Source: Holophagales bacterium (lineage in GTDB: Bacteria; Acidobacteriota; Thermoanaerobaculia; UBA5066). From it: DNA of 64,000 nt. Each line of letters begins with the position of its first letter. The first letter of the stretch is position 1. The notes under the pieces are model-generated. The model made no database searches. It was not told where the DNA came from and worked only from the letters and a program-made list of their open reading frames with translations. Below, one piece after another: positions 17,613 to 26,043 of this stretch. Where the stretch lies: positions 722,227 to 786,226 of the forward strand of contig JADKBZ010000001.1 in assembly GCA_016714815.1 (NCBI GenBank), given 5' to 3'. A program made the position numbers and the translations under genes.

Positions 17613-17655
17613 GGGCCCCGGAACGGGAAACCCCGTTCCGGGGCCCTTTCGTTTC
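17613..17655 (+). terminator. Rho-independent terminator after VOC gene
   Basis: Perfect 15-bp stem (GGGCCCCGGAACGGG and its complement), 4-nt loop AAAC, then TTTCGTTT. It separates the VOC gene from the export block. Confidence 0.85.
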
Positions 17656-17768
17656 CATCTCTCTCTCGCGGTGCGACTTGAGAGGTGGCGGCCGACGCGG
17701 GGCCCTGGCGTCCGGGCGCGGCACGGCCGTTGCGCTTCCACGGGGCGAATACCCCGAAGGAGGCCGCC

Positions 17769-18290
17769 ATGAAACGCCCCGCCCTCCACCTCGTCCCGCT
17801 CCTGGCCACCGCGCTCCTCTCCTCCGGCTGCGCCTCGATCTTCCTCGGGTCGCACGACGACCTGGAGGTCGTCACCGAACCGCCCGGCGCCACGGCCCGC
17901 GCGGGAGACGTCTCCATCGTCACCCCGGGGGTCCTGAAGCTGAAGCGGGGCGGGACGGCGCCGGTCGTCGTCCGGGTCGAAAAGGAGGGGTTCCAGCCGC
18001 GCGAGATCGCCGTCGCCTGGTCCCGGTCCGGTGCCGTCTGGACGAACGTCGTCGGAATCGGGGCAGGGGCCGCCGCAGCGTTGTTCTCCACGCTGTTCAT
18101 GAGCTGGGGCGACCCCGACGGGGCGGAGAGCACCGCGACGACGGGGCTTCTCGTCGGCGGGGCCGTCACCGTCACCGGCCTGACGATCGACCTCGCCTCG
18201 CCCCGGACCTACTCACTCGAACGGGACGACATCGTCCTCCGCCTCGAACCGGTGCGCCTCGCCGAGGCGCCGAAAGGAGCAGCCCGATGA
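17769..18290 (+). CDS. PEGA-like lipoprotein of unknown function
   Basis: 173 residues with a lipoprotein signal (MKRPALHLVPLLATALLSSGCAS; lipobox LSSGC, Cys about 20). A short beta domain of PEGA type follows (VVTEPPGATARAGD...TPGVLKLKRGG), then two hydrophobic stretches (around WTNVVGIGAGAAAALFSTLF and TGLLVGGAVTVTGLTIDLA) of the kind seen in small envelope lipoproteins. AAGGAGG lies 5 nt before the ATG. The stop overlaps the start of the 5'-nucleotidase gene (ATGA), so both are translated together. Confidence 0.75.
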   Translation: MKRPALHLVPLLATALLSSGCASIFLGSHDDLEVVTEPPGATARAGDVSIVTPGVLKLKRGGTAPVVVRVEKEGFQPREIAVAWSRSGAVWTNVVGIGAGAAAALFSTLFMSWGDPDGAESTATTGLLVGGAVTVTGLTIDLASPRTYSLERDDIVLRLEPVRLAEAPKGAAR

Positions 18291-19915
18291 AACGCTTCGC
18301 CCTGCCGACCTTCGCCCTGACCGTTGGCCTCGTCTTCGCTCCTCCGCTCTCCGCAGCCGACCGGACCGTCACGATCCTCCACCTCTCCGACACGCACTCG
18401 CACCTCGACGCCACCGGCACGCGTGACCGGAGCCTGGACGGGACCGTCGGGGGAATCGCCAAGGCCACGACCGTCATCTCCGAAGCCCGGGCCCAGGATC
18501 CCGACGCCCTTCTCCTCCACGGCGGCGACATCCTCCAGGGGGACCTCTTCTTCAACTCGTACTTCGGGGTTCCCGAGCTGCAGTGGATGGTGGCCATGCG
18601 CTTCGACGCGATGGCGGTCGGCAACCACGAGTTCGACCCCGGGCCGGAGATGCTCGCCGGAATCCTCGCGCAGGGGTTCGCCGAAGGCTCCGTTCCGCTC
18701 CTCTCGGCGAACGCGGGGAACCTCGGGAGCCTCGAAGCGTTCGTTCGCGGCTCGATCCTGAAGACGGCCGGCGGCGTGAAGGTCGGTATCTTCGGACTCA
18801 CCGTTCCCGACGACCCGATGTGCCAGAACCCGCCCGTGACGCTCGACCCGAACGTCGCCGACGTGGCGTCCGCCGAGGTCGCCAGGCTCCGGACCGCGGG
18901 GGCCGAGGTGGTCGTTCTCCTCTCGCACCTGGGTCTCGCGGCCGACACGACCGTCGCCGAGGCGGTGAACGGGATCGACGTGATCCTCGGCGCGCACGAT
19001 CACTACCTTCTCGACGAGCCCGTCGAGGTCAGCTCCCCGTCGGGGCGTCCGGTCCTGATCTTCCAGTCCGGTCCCCACTTCGCCAACGTGGGACGGCTCA
19101 GGCTCAAGGTGCGCTCCGGAAGGGTCCAGCTCGTCGACTACGACCTCCTCGCCGTGGACCGGCACGTCCGGCCCGACCCCGCCGTCGCGGCTCTCGTCTC
19201 CCAGATGAAGGCGGGAGTCGAGGCGTCGTTCGGACCGGTCTTCTCGACCGAGATCGGCGTCGCGCGGCGGGACCTCCCGATCCTCCCGCGGGAGAGGAGC
19301 CCCTGGAAGGACACCCCGACCGGCAACCTCGTGACGGACGCGTTCCGGGCGGCGGGCCGAACCGACCTCGCGTTCACGACCACCGGGTTCCTCTCCGAAG
19401 GGATCTCGAGGGGGCCCCTCGTCGCCGCCGACCTCTTCCGCGTCGTCAGCTACGGCTTCGACGAAGAGACGGGACTCGGGTTCCGCCTCGTGACGAGCGA
19501 GCTGGGCGCGGAAGCGCTCGCCACGGTGCTCGAGATCGGAGTCGCCGGCCCGGGCCCGGGGGACGCGTTTTTCCCGCACGTCTCCGGGATCCGCTTCGCC
19601 TACAACTCCAGGCAGCCCGCCGGCGCGAGGGTCTCGCTCGAGAGCATCCGCATCGGCGGCGAGCCGCTCGACCCGACCCGGACCTATACGCTGACGACGA
19701 ACGCCGCCGTCGCGATGTTCCTCGTCGACATGCTCGGGGTTCCCCTGTCGAACGTGACACCTCTTCCCGACGCCTTCGAGTACACCGCCCTCCTGGCGGC
19801 GGTCGAGGGGATGGGGGGAGTCGTCGACCCGAGGGCGGACGGCCGCGTCAGGGATCTCGTGCCGGCCTGCGGCCCTGCCGCAACCAAGGCGCCCATCTCC
19901 AACCCGGCCCGTTGA
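18287..19915 (+). CDS. Periplasmic 5'-nucleotidase/2',3'-cyclic phosphodiesterase family
   Basis: 542-residue exported metallophosphoesterase with signal peptide ending at SAADR. The metal-site motifs LSDTHSHLD, HGGDILQGD, VGNHEFD, LLSHLGLAAD and GAHDHYLL are all present in the N-terminal domain. The C-terminal substrate-binding domain begins near residue 350 (PTGNLVTDAFRAAGRTDLAFTTTGFLSEG). It should release phosphate from extracellular nucleotides or related esters. The ATG overlaps the lipoprotein stop and AAAGGAG lies upstream. The family's usual C-terminal substrate motif is not clearly recognisable, so substrate range is open. Confidence 0.9.
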   Translation: MKRFALPTFALTVGLVFAPPLSAADRTVTILHLSDTHSHLDATGTRDRSLDGTVGGIAKATTVISEARAQDPDALLLHGGDILQGDLFFNSYFGVPELQWMVAMRFDAMAVGNHEFDPGPEMLAGILAQGFAEGSVPLLSANAGNLGSLEAFVRGSILKTAGGVKVGIFGLTVPDDPMCQNPPVTLDPNVADVASAEVARLRTAGAEVVVLLSHLGLAADTTVAEAVNGIDVILGAHDHYLLDEPVEVSSPSGRPVLIFQSGPHFANVGRLRLKVRSGRVQLVDYDLLAVDRHVRPDPAVAALVSQMKAGVEASFGPVFSTEIGVARRDLPILPRERSPWKDTPTGNLVTDAFRAAGRTDLAFTTTGFLSEGISRGPLVAADLFRVVSYGFDEETGLGFRLVTSELGAEALATVLEIGVAGPGPGDAFFPHVSGIRFAYNSRQPAGARVSLESIRIGGEPLDPTRTYTLTTNAAVAMFLVDMLGVPLSNVTPLPDAFEYTALLAAVEGMGGVVDPRADGRVRDLVPACGPAATKAPISNPAR

Positions 19916-19944
19916 TTCCAGCCCGATCGCGGAGGAGGCTCGCC

Positions 19945-20736
19945 ATGAACGTCTCGCGCACCCGCCCGGGCCCTCGGGGCCGCACCGTTCTCTTCATCCT
20001 CGTCCTTCCGGCGATCCTCCTCGCTTCCGTTGACCTCCGGGCGGACGGCCCCGCGACGTCCCCCCGGAGCATCCGGAACTGGTCCTTCGAGGTCGTTTCC
20101 GGGCCGTCCCTCGGAGGGCCTTCCAGCGACCTCGAAGCGGCGATGCGCCGATACGGGTTCGACGACTCGACCCACGGCGGCTGGTTCGGCAGCGGCACCA
20201 GCTACCCCTACACCGACGACGAGCTCTGGGTCACCACTTCCTACTGGGGCGCCGCGCGGCGGCGGCTCGGCAGCGGGCCCTGGCACGTCGGCCTCGCGGG
20301 CGGCCCGACCGGGTTCGGCATCGTCTCGGGCTACCGGGAAACGGGCGCCGGTGGCTACACCGGGGCCTATGTCGACGCCGAGGCCCGGATGGTGACCCTG
20401 GCTCCGATGGCGTGGTACGAGCCGGCGCGCGGCCTGCGGCTCGGGGCCGGACCGGCGATCCACCGGGTCGACCTCGAGCTGGGAAGCATGTGGTTCTCGT
20501 CCGGCAGCGAGCTGTTCCGGAGCTACGAACCCGGCCTCGTCGTCGAGGCCGCGATCACCGTCCCGGTCGACACGCCCGTCTTCTTCATCGCCCTCGCGCA
20601 GTACCGCTGGGCGGCCAGCGCCACGGCGGGTCCCTGGGAAACCACGACCAGCTCGGGGGCCCGGGTCGAGTTCCCGGGCACGAGCGTTTCGCTCTCGCAC
20701 GGTTTCGTGGCGCTCGGAATCGGTGGCCGGTTCTGA
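19945..20736 (+). CDS. Predicted outer-membrane beta-barrel protein, paralogue A
   Basis: 263 residues with signal peptide (hydrophobic FILVLPAILLASV, cut near LRADG). The rest is rich in Gly, Ser and aromatic residues and has alternating strand patterns, ending in ...FVALGIGGRF; a C-terminal Phe is typical of barrel insertion signals. It resembles the next protein over its whole length (WSFEVVSGPSLGGPSSDLEAAMRRYGFDD against LSIDLLVAGMSLGGPSGSIESAMRVAGLDD), so the two arose by tandem duplication. GGAGGAGG lies before the ATG. Function unknown. Confidence 0.72.
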   Translation: MNVSRTRPGPRGRTVLFILVLPAILLASVDLRADGPATSPRSIRNWSFEVVSGPSLGGPSSDLEAAMRRYGFDDSTHGGWFGSGTSYPYTDDELWVTTSYWGAARRRLGSGPWHVGLAGGPTGFGIVSGYRETGAGGYTGAYVDAEARMVTLAPMAWYEPARGLRLGAGPAIHRVDLELGSMWFSSGSELFRSYEPGLVVEAAITVPVDTPVFFIALAQYRWAASATAGPWETTTSSGARVEFPGTSVSLSHGFVALGIGGRF

Positions 20737-20804
20737 CGCGCGGGCGTACGCTTGCCGGATCACCGTCTCCCTGATGGCACCGGGGCCTGATCGCGGAGGA
20801 CGCC

Positions 20805-21599
20805 ATGTCCCTCTCGCTCCGCCCGTTCGAAAGGCTCGCATCGGCCGCCGCCCTCGTGACGCTCCTCCTCGGTTCTCCCGCACTCGGTGCCGAGGAGACT
20901 TTCCCGCGGCCGCCCGCCGAAAACGCCGCGGCGCCGCGGCCCTCCGCCCGCGGGACCGCGAGCCTCTCGATCGACCTGCTCGTGGCCGGCATGTCTCTCG
21001 GCGGCCCATCCGGCAGCATCGAGTCGGCGATGCGCGTGGCGGGGCTGGACGACCCGGGCCACGGGGGAATCCTGGGCACGGAGCACGTCTCGTACCCCCG
21101 GACGCACGACCTCCCCGAGCGCGCCACCGTCTGGATCGCGGGCCGGGGCAGGCTCCGCGGGGGCGTCTGGCGATTCGGCTTCGGAGCGGGCGGGACGGGC
21201 CTCGGCACCGTGGAAGGGCACGCCTCCCCGGCCGACCTCTACGTGACGGCCAAGTCGACCGTGCTCAGTGTCGTGCCGATGGCCTGGCTCCAGGCGGCGC
21301 CCGCCCTGCGGCTCGGATTCGGGCCCGCCCTGCACGTCGTCGACGTCGACACCGACATCGGCGACTTCCCCGGCGCGGACCCGCCGGAGGAGTTCGCGAA
21401 CCGGCGCTGGAGGCTCGGCCTCCTCGTCGAAGCGGCCCTGCAGGTCCCCGTCGACAGGCCGTACTACTTCCTTCTCCTCGGCCAGTACCGCTGGGTCGCG
21501 GAGACCACCGTAGACATCCCGGCGCCGGGCGGCTCGCTGTCGGTGGGCGTGCCCCTGTCTCACGTCTTCGTCGGCGCCGGCGTGGGGATCCGCTTCTGA
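20805..21599 (+). CDS. Predicted outer-membrane beta-barrel protein, paralogue B
   Basis: 264 residues; signal peptide ending near ALGAEE, a short proline-rich linker, then a barrel-like region ending ...HVFVGAGVGIRF. Tandem paralogue of the preceding gene; shared blocks include SLGGPSGSIESAM, PMAWLQAAPALRLGFGPALHVVD and VPVDRPYYFLLLGQYRW. GGAGG lies 5 nt before the ATG, in a leader (GATCGCGGAGGA) nearly the same as that of paralogue A, showing that the ribosome-binding site was duplicated too. Function unknown. Confidence 0.72.
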   Translation: MSLSLRPFERLASAAALVTLLLGSPALGAEETFPRPPAENAAAPRPSARGTASLSIDLLVAGMSLGGPSGSIESAMRVAGLDDPGHGGILGTEHVSYPRTHDLPERATVWIAGRGRLRGGVWRFGFGAGGTGLGTVEGHASPADLYVTAKSTVLSVVPMAWLQAAPALRLGFGPALHVVDVDTDIGDFPGADPPEEFANRRWRLGLLVEAALQVPVDRPYYFLLLGQYRWVAETTVDIPAPGGSLSVGVPLSHVFVGAGVGIRF

Positions 21600-21668
21600 G
21601 CCCAGGGCCGACGGTCGTCGGCGCGTCTTTCCGGTTGCCTCGTCCGGGGGCGTAAAGGGGAGGGAAAC

Positions 21669-22946
21669 GTGCGCACACGTCGAAACGGAAGAGCTCACTT
21701 CGCCCTCGCGGCGTTCGCCCTCTCCGCGGCGGCCTCCGTCGTGCGAGCGGACGACTACCGGACTCCCCATGCGGGAGAGGTCGCGGTCGGCACGATCTTC
21801 GGCAACGAGGTGCGGGCGCCGAAGCGCGACCGGGGGCGCATCACCTACCTCAACCTCGGGGCCGTCCTTCTCTCCGGCGGCCCCGACGGTCTCGGCTTCG
21901 GGCCGGCGGGCGGGGCGTACTTCTGGCGCGCTCCCGAGGAGGGGGATAGCCGTTTCCGTGCGGTCGTCGCGGGGATCGCCAACGAGCTCCGCTGGGACAA
22001 AACGATCTCCGAGAACAAGGTCGTCGCGCTCGTCGCGTCGTTCGACAGCCTGACGCCCCCGTGGGCGCGCTCCACGTACGTGCAGGGGGAACGGCAGCTC
22101 TCCGGGGAGCTCGAGTGGTACCAGGCGCGCCTCGGGACCGGTCTCGCCGCGCACGGGAGGATCGGACCGGGCGCGATCGACAACGCGCTCGACGTCGCCC
22201 TGTCGATCGAGGCTGGAAACCTCTGGTTCCGGGAGGGGGACGACACCGATCCGACCTTCGTCCTGCCGACGAACACCTTCGAGACGCGGGGGCACCTGCG
22301 GGTCCGCGCCGACGCCCTCGTGAGAAATATCGTGGAGCTGCCGCACCGGGGCTGGGCGGCCGGCGCCGACGGCGTCTGGGGGCGACGGAAGAACTGGAAG
22401 CCGTGGGGGATCCCGTCCGAGGGGCTCGAGACGGGAGGCTCGAACTGGCTTGCGGCGAGCGCCTTCGCGGTCGGCGCCACCGGCCTTCCAGGCCTTTCGG
22501 AGCGGCACAGCCTCGTCGCCATGGTGCACGCCGGGACCGGCTCGGACCTCGACCGCTTCTCCGCGTTCTGCCTCGGGAGCGGGTCGACGTGGGGCGACTT
22601 CGAGACGCTCTCCCGCGTCGTCCTTCCGGCGGCGGGCGTCGACGAGATCGCGACGGCGCGCTACGCGACCGTCGACCTCGAGTACCGCTTCGAGCCGGTC
22701 TTCTTCCTCTACCTGCAGCTTCGCGGAACGCTCGCCTGGGCGGACGTACCGGTCCGGACGGAAACGGGGCTCGTCACGCGCACCGGCACCTTCCCCGCCG
22801 TCTCCGCCGGGTTCACGACCGGACTGCCGTGGAACCTGTCGATGGAATTCCTCGGCTCGTGGAACTTCGGTCTCGAAAGCACGGTGGACGGCCGCGTCGA
22901 GAAAGGGCGCGCGGGTTTCTTCGTTTCGGTGACGCGGGAGTTCTGA
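21669..22946 (+). CDS. Predicted outer-membrane beta-barrel protein, 425 residues
   Basis: Signal peptide (FALAAFALSAAASVVRADD) and a barrel-like region with frequent Trp/Tyr/Gly turns and a final Phe in FVSVTREF. The pattern of GFGPAGGAYFW, LEYRFEPVFFLYLQLRG and FTTGLPWNLSMEF recalls surface-antigen/BamA-like barrels, but I see no POTRA domain or clear family match. A GTG start is supported by GGGAGGG 4 nt upstream. It ends the export block that begins with the lipoprotein at 17.8 kb. Confidence 0.7.
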   Translation: MRTRRNGRAHFALAAFALSAAASVVRADDYRTPHAGEVAVGTIFGNEVRAPKRDRGRITYLNLGAVLLSGGPDGLGFGPAGGAYFWRAPEEGDSRFRAVVAGIANELRWDKTISENKVVALVASFDSLTPPWARSTYVQGERQLSGELEWYQARLGTGLAAHGRIGPGAIDNALDVALSIEAGNLWFREGDDTDPTFVLPTNTFETRGHLRVRADALVRNIVELPHRGWAAGADGVWGRRKNWKPWGIPSEGLETGGSNWLAASAFAVGATGLPGLSERHSLVAMVHAGTGSDLDRFSAFCLGSGSTWGDFETLSRVVLPAAGVDEIATARYATVDLEYRFEPVFFLYLQLRGTLAWADVPVRTETGLVTRTGTFPAVSAGFTTGLPWNLSMEFLGSWNFGLESTVDGRVEKGRAGFFVSVTREF

Positions 22947-23099
22947 CCCGGCGTGCGGGGCCGGGACGGCGCTCTCCTCACGATCCCTCGGGTCGACGGA
23001 GAGCCGGTCACGCACGGTCCGCCGTGACCCGACAGGTGTCTGGGGCCGGCGAGTGCGCTGGGGAGTCCGTGCGGGCGCGGTCCCTTCGTGACTTCGTCG

Positions 23100-24119
23100 T
23101 CACTTCGTCATCGCCACGAGGGCCGCGGCGTAGGCGCCCAGATCCCGGCCGCAGGCGCCGAGGAGGTTCCGGGCCCGCGCGCCGTCGAACGGGGCACCGT
23201 TCACGAAGACGCCGGAGCCGGATTCCGCGCGGCCGACGGGGACGGGAGTCCACGAGAGCCGGGCGGCGGCGGCCTCGAGCGCCGGCTGGCGCTCGGGAGG
23301 AACGGCGAAGACGAGCTCCTGCTCGCCCTGGGCCGCGGCGAGGAGGGCGAGCGGCGGCAGGGAGAGGCTCCGTGCGACCTGCAGGGCGCGCGGGTGGAGG
23401 AGCTCGGCGGGAGGCCGCGTCAGGCGGAGCGCGACCCCGTTCAGACGGGAGAGCTGGTCGAGGGTCGCCACGAGACCGTCGCTCGTGTCCATCGCCGCCG
23501 AGGCGATGCGGCGGAGGGCGATGCCGTGCGCGATGCGGGGCGGCGGCACCAGGTCGTCCTCCGACAGGAGCGATCCGCCGGCGAGGAGCGTCGAGGCGGC
23601 CAGCGCGGCGCCGAGGCCGAGCGGCCCGGCCGAGAAGAGGAGGTCGCCGGGGGAGATCCCCACGCGGGTCAGCTCGAAGCCACGCGGAACGGTCCCGGCC
23701 GCGGTGCACCCCACCGAGAGCTCGTCGCCCTCGTTCGTGTCGCCGCCGAGGACGAAGGTCCCCGCGGCGGACGCGGCCTGGGCGACACCCCGCGCGACGG
23801 CCTCCTGGACGACGTCGGCGTTCCCGGCGGGGAGCGTCACGGAGAGGAGGAGGCCGAGCGGCTCGGCGCCGACGGCGGCGAGGTCCGAAAGGGCGGCGGC
23901 CACCGCGAGCCGTCCGGCGGTCTTCGGGTGGCGGTAGAGGCCGAGGCGGATCTCCTCGCAGACCGTGTCGACGGTGAGGGCCAGGAGCCGGCCGTCCCCC
24001 AGGTCGACGAGCTCGGCGTCCGTTTCGTGAACGCCCCCGCGCTGCCGGGGAGCGCGCGGGAGGAGGTCGGCCCACCGCGTGAGCCGCCGGTTCTCGACGA
24101 CGTCGTCGTTCAGGCGCAT
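23100..24119 (-). CDS. ThiL-like AIR-synthase-fold kinase
   Basis: 339-residue cytoplasmic protein of the AIR synthase-related superfamily (ThiL, SelD, HypE, PurM). It resembles thiamine-monophosphate kinase: DAELVDLGDGRLLALTVDTVCE near residue 32, SDLAAVGAEPLGLLLSVTLP, GGDTNEGDELSVGCTAAGT, and the signature AMDTSDGLVATLDQLSRLNGV. It lacks the metal/Cys motifs of SelD and the C-terminal Cys of HypE. It is the last gene of a four-gene operon, overlapping the lipid-kinase gene by 10 bp, an unusual place for thiamine metabolism. It may phosphorylate a different compound made by the pathway; no thiamine gene lies nearby. Confidence 0.8.
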   Translation of the reverse strand: MRLNDDVVENRRLTRWADLLPRAPRQRGGVHETDAELVDLGDGRLLALTVDTVCEEIRLGLYRHPKTAGRLAVAAALSDLAAVGAEPLGLLLSVTLPAGNADVVQEAVARGVAQAASAAGTFVLGGDTNEGDELSVGCTAAGTVPRGFELTRVGISPGDLLFSAGPLGLGAALAASTLLAGGSLLSEDDLVPPPRIAHGIALRRIASAAMDTSDGLVATLDQLSRLNGVALRLTRPPAELLHPRALQVARSLSLPPLALLAAAQGEQELVFAVPPERQPALEAAAARLSWTPVPVGRAESGSGVFVNGAPFDGARARNLLGACGRDLGAYAAALVAMTK

Positions 24120-25030
24120 ACGCGGATCCTCCGGGCGAAGAGGTCGAAGCTCGCCTCGACGACCTGCTCGACCTCGCCGTCGACCTCGAGGAGGAACGGC
24201 GCGTCGGCCGAGACCGCGATGAAGGTCGTGAAGAACGACCGCGTCCCGGGGCGGCCCCGGAAGCGGCCGAAGAGAAGCCCCGCGAGCGTCCGGAGGAGCC
24301 GGAGCTTCCCCATCCCGGCGCAGACGGCCACCCCGAGAAGGCCGTCGTCGGCCGAGACGGGAAGGTCGTAGCGGAGGGCGCCGGAGAGCCACGGGCTCTT
24401 CAGGATCGAGAGCGAGGAGAGCGCGACCGTCTCCGTCCTTCCGTCATGCCTCAGTCGAACCGGGAAGTCGCGGTGCCGCGCTACGGCCCGGAGCGCGGCG
24501 CGCGCGATCGCGGGACCGGTTCCCCGCCGCGCGCCGCGGGCGGAGTTGAAGAGGGCGTTCCCCTCGGCCACGACCCCGGCCGAGGCGCTGACCGCGAGCA
24601 GGCTCGTCACCTCCCGGCCGAGAGCGTCGACCGCCCGGACGCGGACGAGGTCGCGCAGGGCGGCGTGCGCCGCGTCGAGCCGGAGAGGAACGGGGGAGTC
24701 GCCCGGCCGGAGCGGCTTGACGAAGTCGTTGCTCGAGCCGAGCGCGGCGATGCCGAGCGTGAGGCCTTCGAGCGGCTCGGAGCCGCACGACTCCACGAGC
24801 GCCGCCAGGAGAGCGTGGACCGTCCCGTCCCCGCCGGCGGCGACGAACGTCCTCACACCCCGGTGAAGGGCGGCGGAGACGGCGCTTTTCCACTCTCCGC
24901 CGGCGTCGAGGACCACCTCCGCCGCGTCGAACCGAACGCCGATCCCGCGGCGCGCGAAGGAGAGGGCCCGGGGGTCGCCGGCTCGGCCCGCAGCCGGGTT
25001 CCGGAGGACGAGCGCGAAGGGCCGGCTCAC
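24110..25030 (-). CDS. Lipid kinase (diacylglycerol/sphingosine kinase-like)
   Basis: 306-residue protein of the DAGK catalytic family (YegS/DgkB/sphingosine kinases). Seen: FALVLRNPAAGRAG at the N-terminus, the nucleotide loop VAAGGDGTVHALLAAL (GGDGT), IAALGSSNDFVKPL (the usual GTxND region), and the C-terminal LPVSADDGLLGVAVC and FLLEVDGEVE strands. It should transfer phosphate from ATP to a lipid hydroxyl. The GTG start overlaps the stop of the UbiA gene (GTGA). Placed after an alpha-oxoamine synthase that may make a sphingoid base, it could phosphorylate such a lipid; that is inference. Confidence 0.87.
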   Translation of the reverse strand: MSRPFALVLRNPAAGRAGDPRALSFARRGIGVRFDAAEVVLDAGGEWKSAVSAALHRGVRTFVAAGGDGTVHALLAALVESCGSEPLEGLTLGIAALGSSNDFVKPLRPGDSPVPLRLDAAHAALRDLVRVRAVDALGREVTSLLAVSASAGVVAEGNALFNSARGARRGTGPAIARAALRAVARHRDFPVRLRHDGRTETVALSSLSILKSPWLSGALRYDLPVSADDGLLGVAVCAGMGKLRLLRTLAGLLFGRFRGRPGTRSFFTTFIAVSADAPFLLEVDGEVEQVVEASFDLFARRIRVCA

Positions 25031-26043
25031 ACCTGCTCCCGGCAGGGGCGCGCGAGGAGGGCGATGACGACGAACGCCAGGACGGGGGGGACGAGGAGCC
25101 CGAACGAGGGGGCGAGGAGCGCGGCCTCGGCGAGGTGGAGCGCGACGAACGAGACGACGGAGCCGGTGATGGCGGGGCTCGCGTCCGCGTCCCTCCGGAC
25201 GCGCCAGGCGGGGAGGTGGGACGCGAGGAGCCCTGCCGCGCCGGCCGCCCAGAGAAGCAGGACCGGGACTCCGGAACCCGCGGCCCCCCCGCGCGCGACG
25301 AGGAGCCAGGACGCCGCGACCGCCGCGAGGGCGTGGACGAGGCTGACGACGACGGTCGCGCGGCGGCCGAAGCGGACGGGGAGCGTGACGTAGCCCGTCG
25401 GGCGGTCCGCCTCGACGTCTTTCAGGTAGCCGAGGAGGACGAAGACGGCGTACGAGAAGAAGGCGCTCGCCATCGCCGGGAGGAGGAGCGGGTTTGCGAA
25501 TGCGCGGGCGGGGGACGGTTCTCCGCAGAGGAGGCCGATCGCGGGGAGGAGCGCGACGACGGCGCTGTTGCACGGCGGCCCGGCCCAGAAGGTTCGCTTG
25601 AGGGGCGAGTAGGCGAGGAGCCCGAGGACCGCGAGGAGGGCGAGGAGGAGGTTCCAGGGGTTCGCGAGGGCGAGGGCGAGCCCGCAGCCGAGGAGCCCCG
25701 CGAGACTGACGGCGAGGACGTCCCGCTTTCCGACGACGCCGCGGACGAGTGGCCGGTACGGCGCGGAGCGGGCGTCGGTGTCGGTCTGGAAGACGTCGGT
25801 CAGCGCCTGCCCGAGGCCGTACGAGAAGAAGAGCGCGGCGAAGGCGAGAGCGCCCGTCGCCACGTTTCCCGGAGGTGCGATCGCGAGGCCGACGAGGCCG
25901 CCGGCTCCGGAAACCGGCATGAGGTACGGGCGCGTCGTGACGAGGAACGCGCCCCAGAACCGGGCCTCGGACGGACGGGCGGCCGTCCCGATCGGAGCGG
26001 GAACGGCAGGAGCCGCGGGAGCGGAAGGAAGAACGGCGCTCAC
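25027..26043 (-). CDS. UbiA-family prenyltransferase
   Basis: 338-residue integral membrane protein with eight to nine hydrophobic helices. Two Asp-rich motifs for Mg-diphosphate binding are present: ALTDVFQTDTDARSAPYRPL (a variant of NDxxDxxxD) and GYLKDVEADRPTGYVTLPVRFG. UbiA enzymes attach prenyl chains to aromatic or lipid-headgroup acceptors (quinones, haem O, archaeal-type ether lipids, decaprenyl-phosphoribose). Which acceptor is used here is unknown; the operon partners point to a lipid rather than a quinone. The first 25 residues are Ala/Pro-rich. Starts GTG, overlapping the stop of the alpha-oxoamine synthase gene (GTGA). Confidence 0.88.
   Translation of the reverse strand: MSAVLPSAPAAPAVPAPIGTAARPSEARFWGAFLVTTRPYLMPVSGAGGLVGLAIAPPGNVATGALAFAALFFSYGLGQALTDVFQTDTDARSAPYRPLVRGVVGKRDVLAVSLAGLLGCGLALALANPWNLLLALLAVLGLLAYSPLKRTFWAGPPCNSAVVALLPAIGLLCGEPSPARAFANPLLLPAMASAFFSYAVFVLLGYLKDVEADRPTGYVTLPVRFGRRATVVVSLVHALAAVAASWLLVARGGAAGSGVPVLLLWAAGAAGLLASHLPAWRVRRDADASPAITGSVVSFVALHLAEAALLAPSFGLLVPPVLAFVVIALLARPCREQV

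Noticed and set aside
23100..24119. Selenophosphate synthetase or HypE
   Set aside because: The Cys/Sec-Lys active site of SelD and the C-terminal Cys of HypE are not present; the sequence is closer to ThiL.
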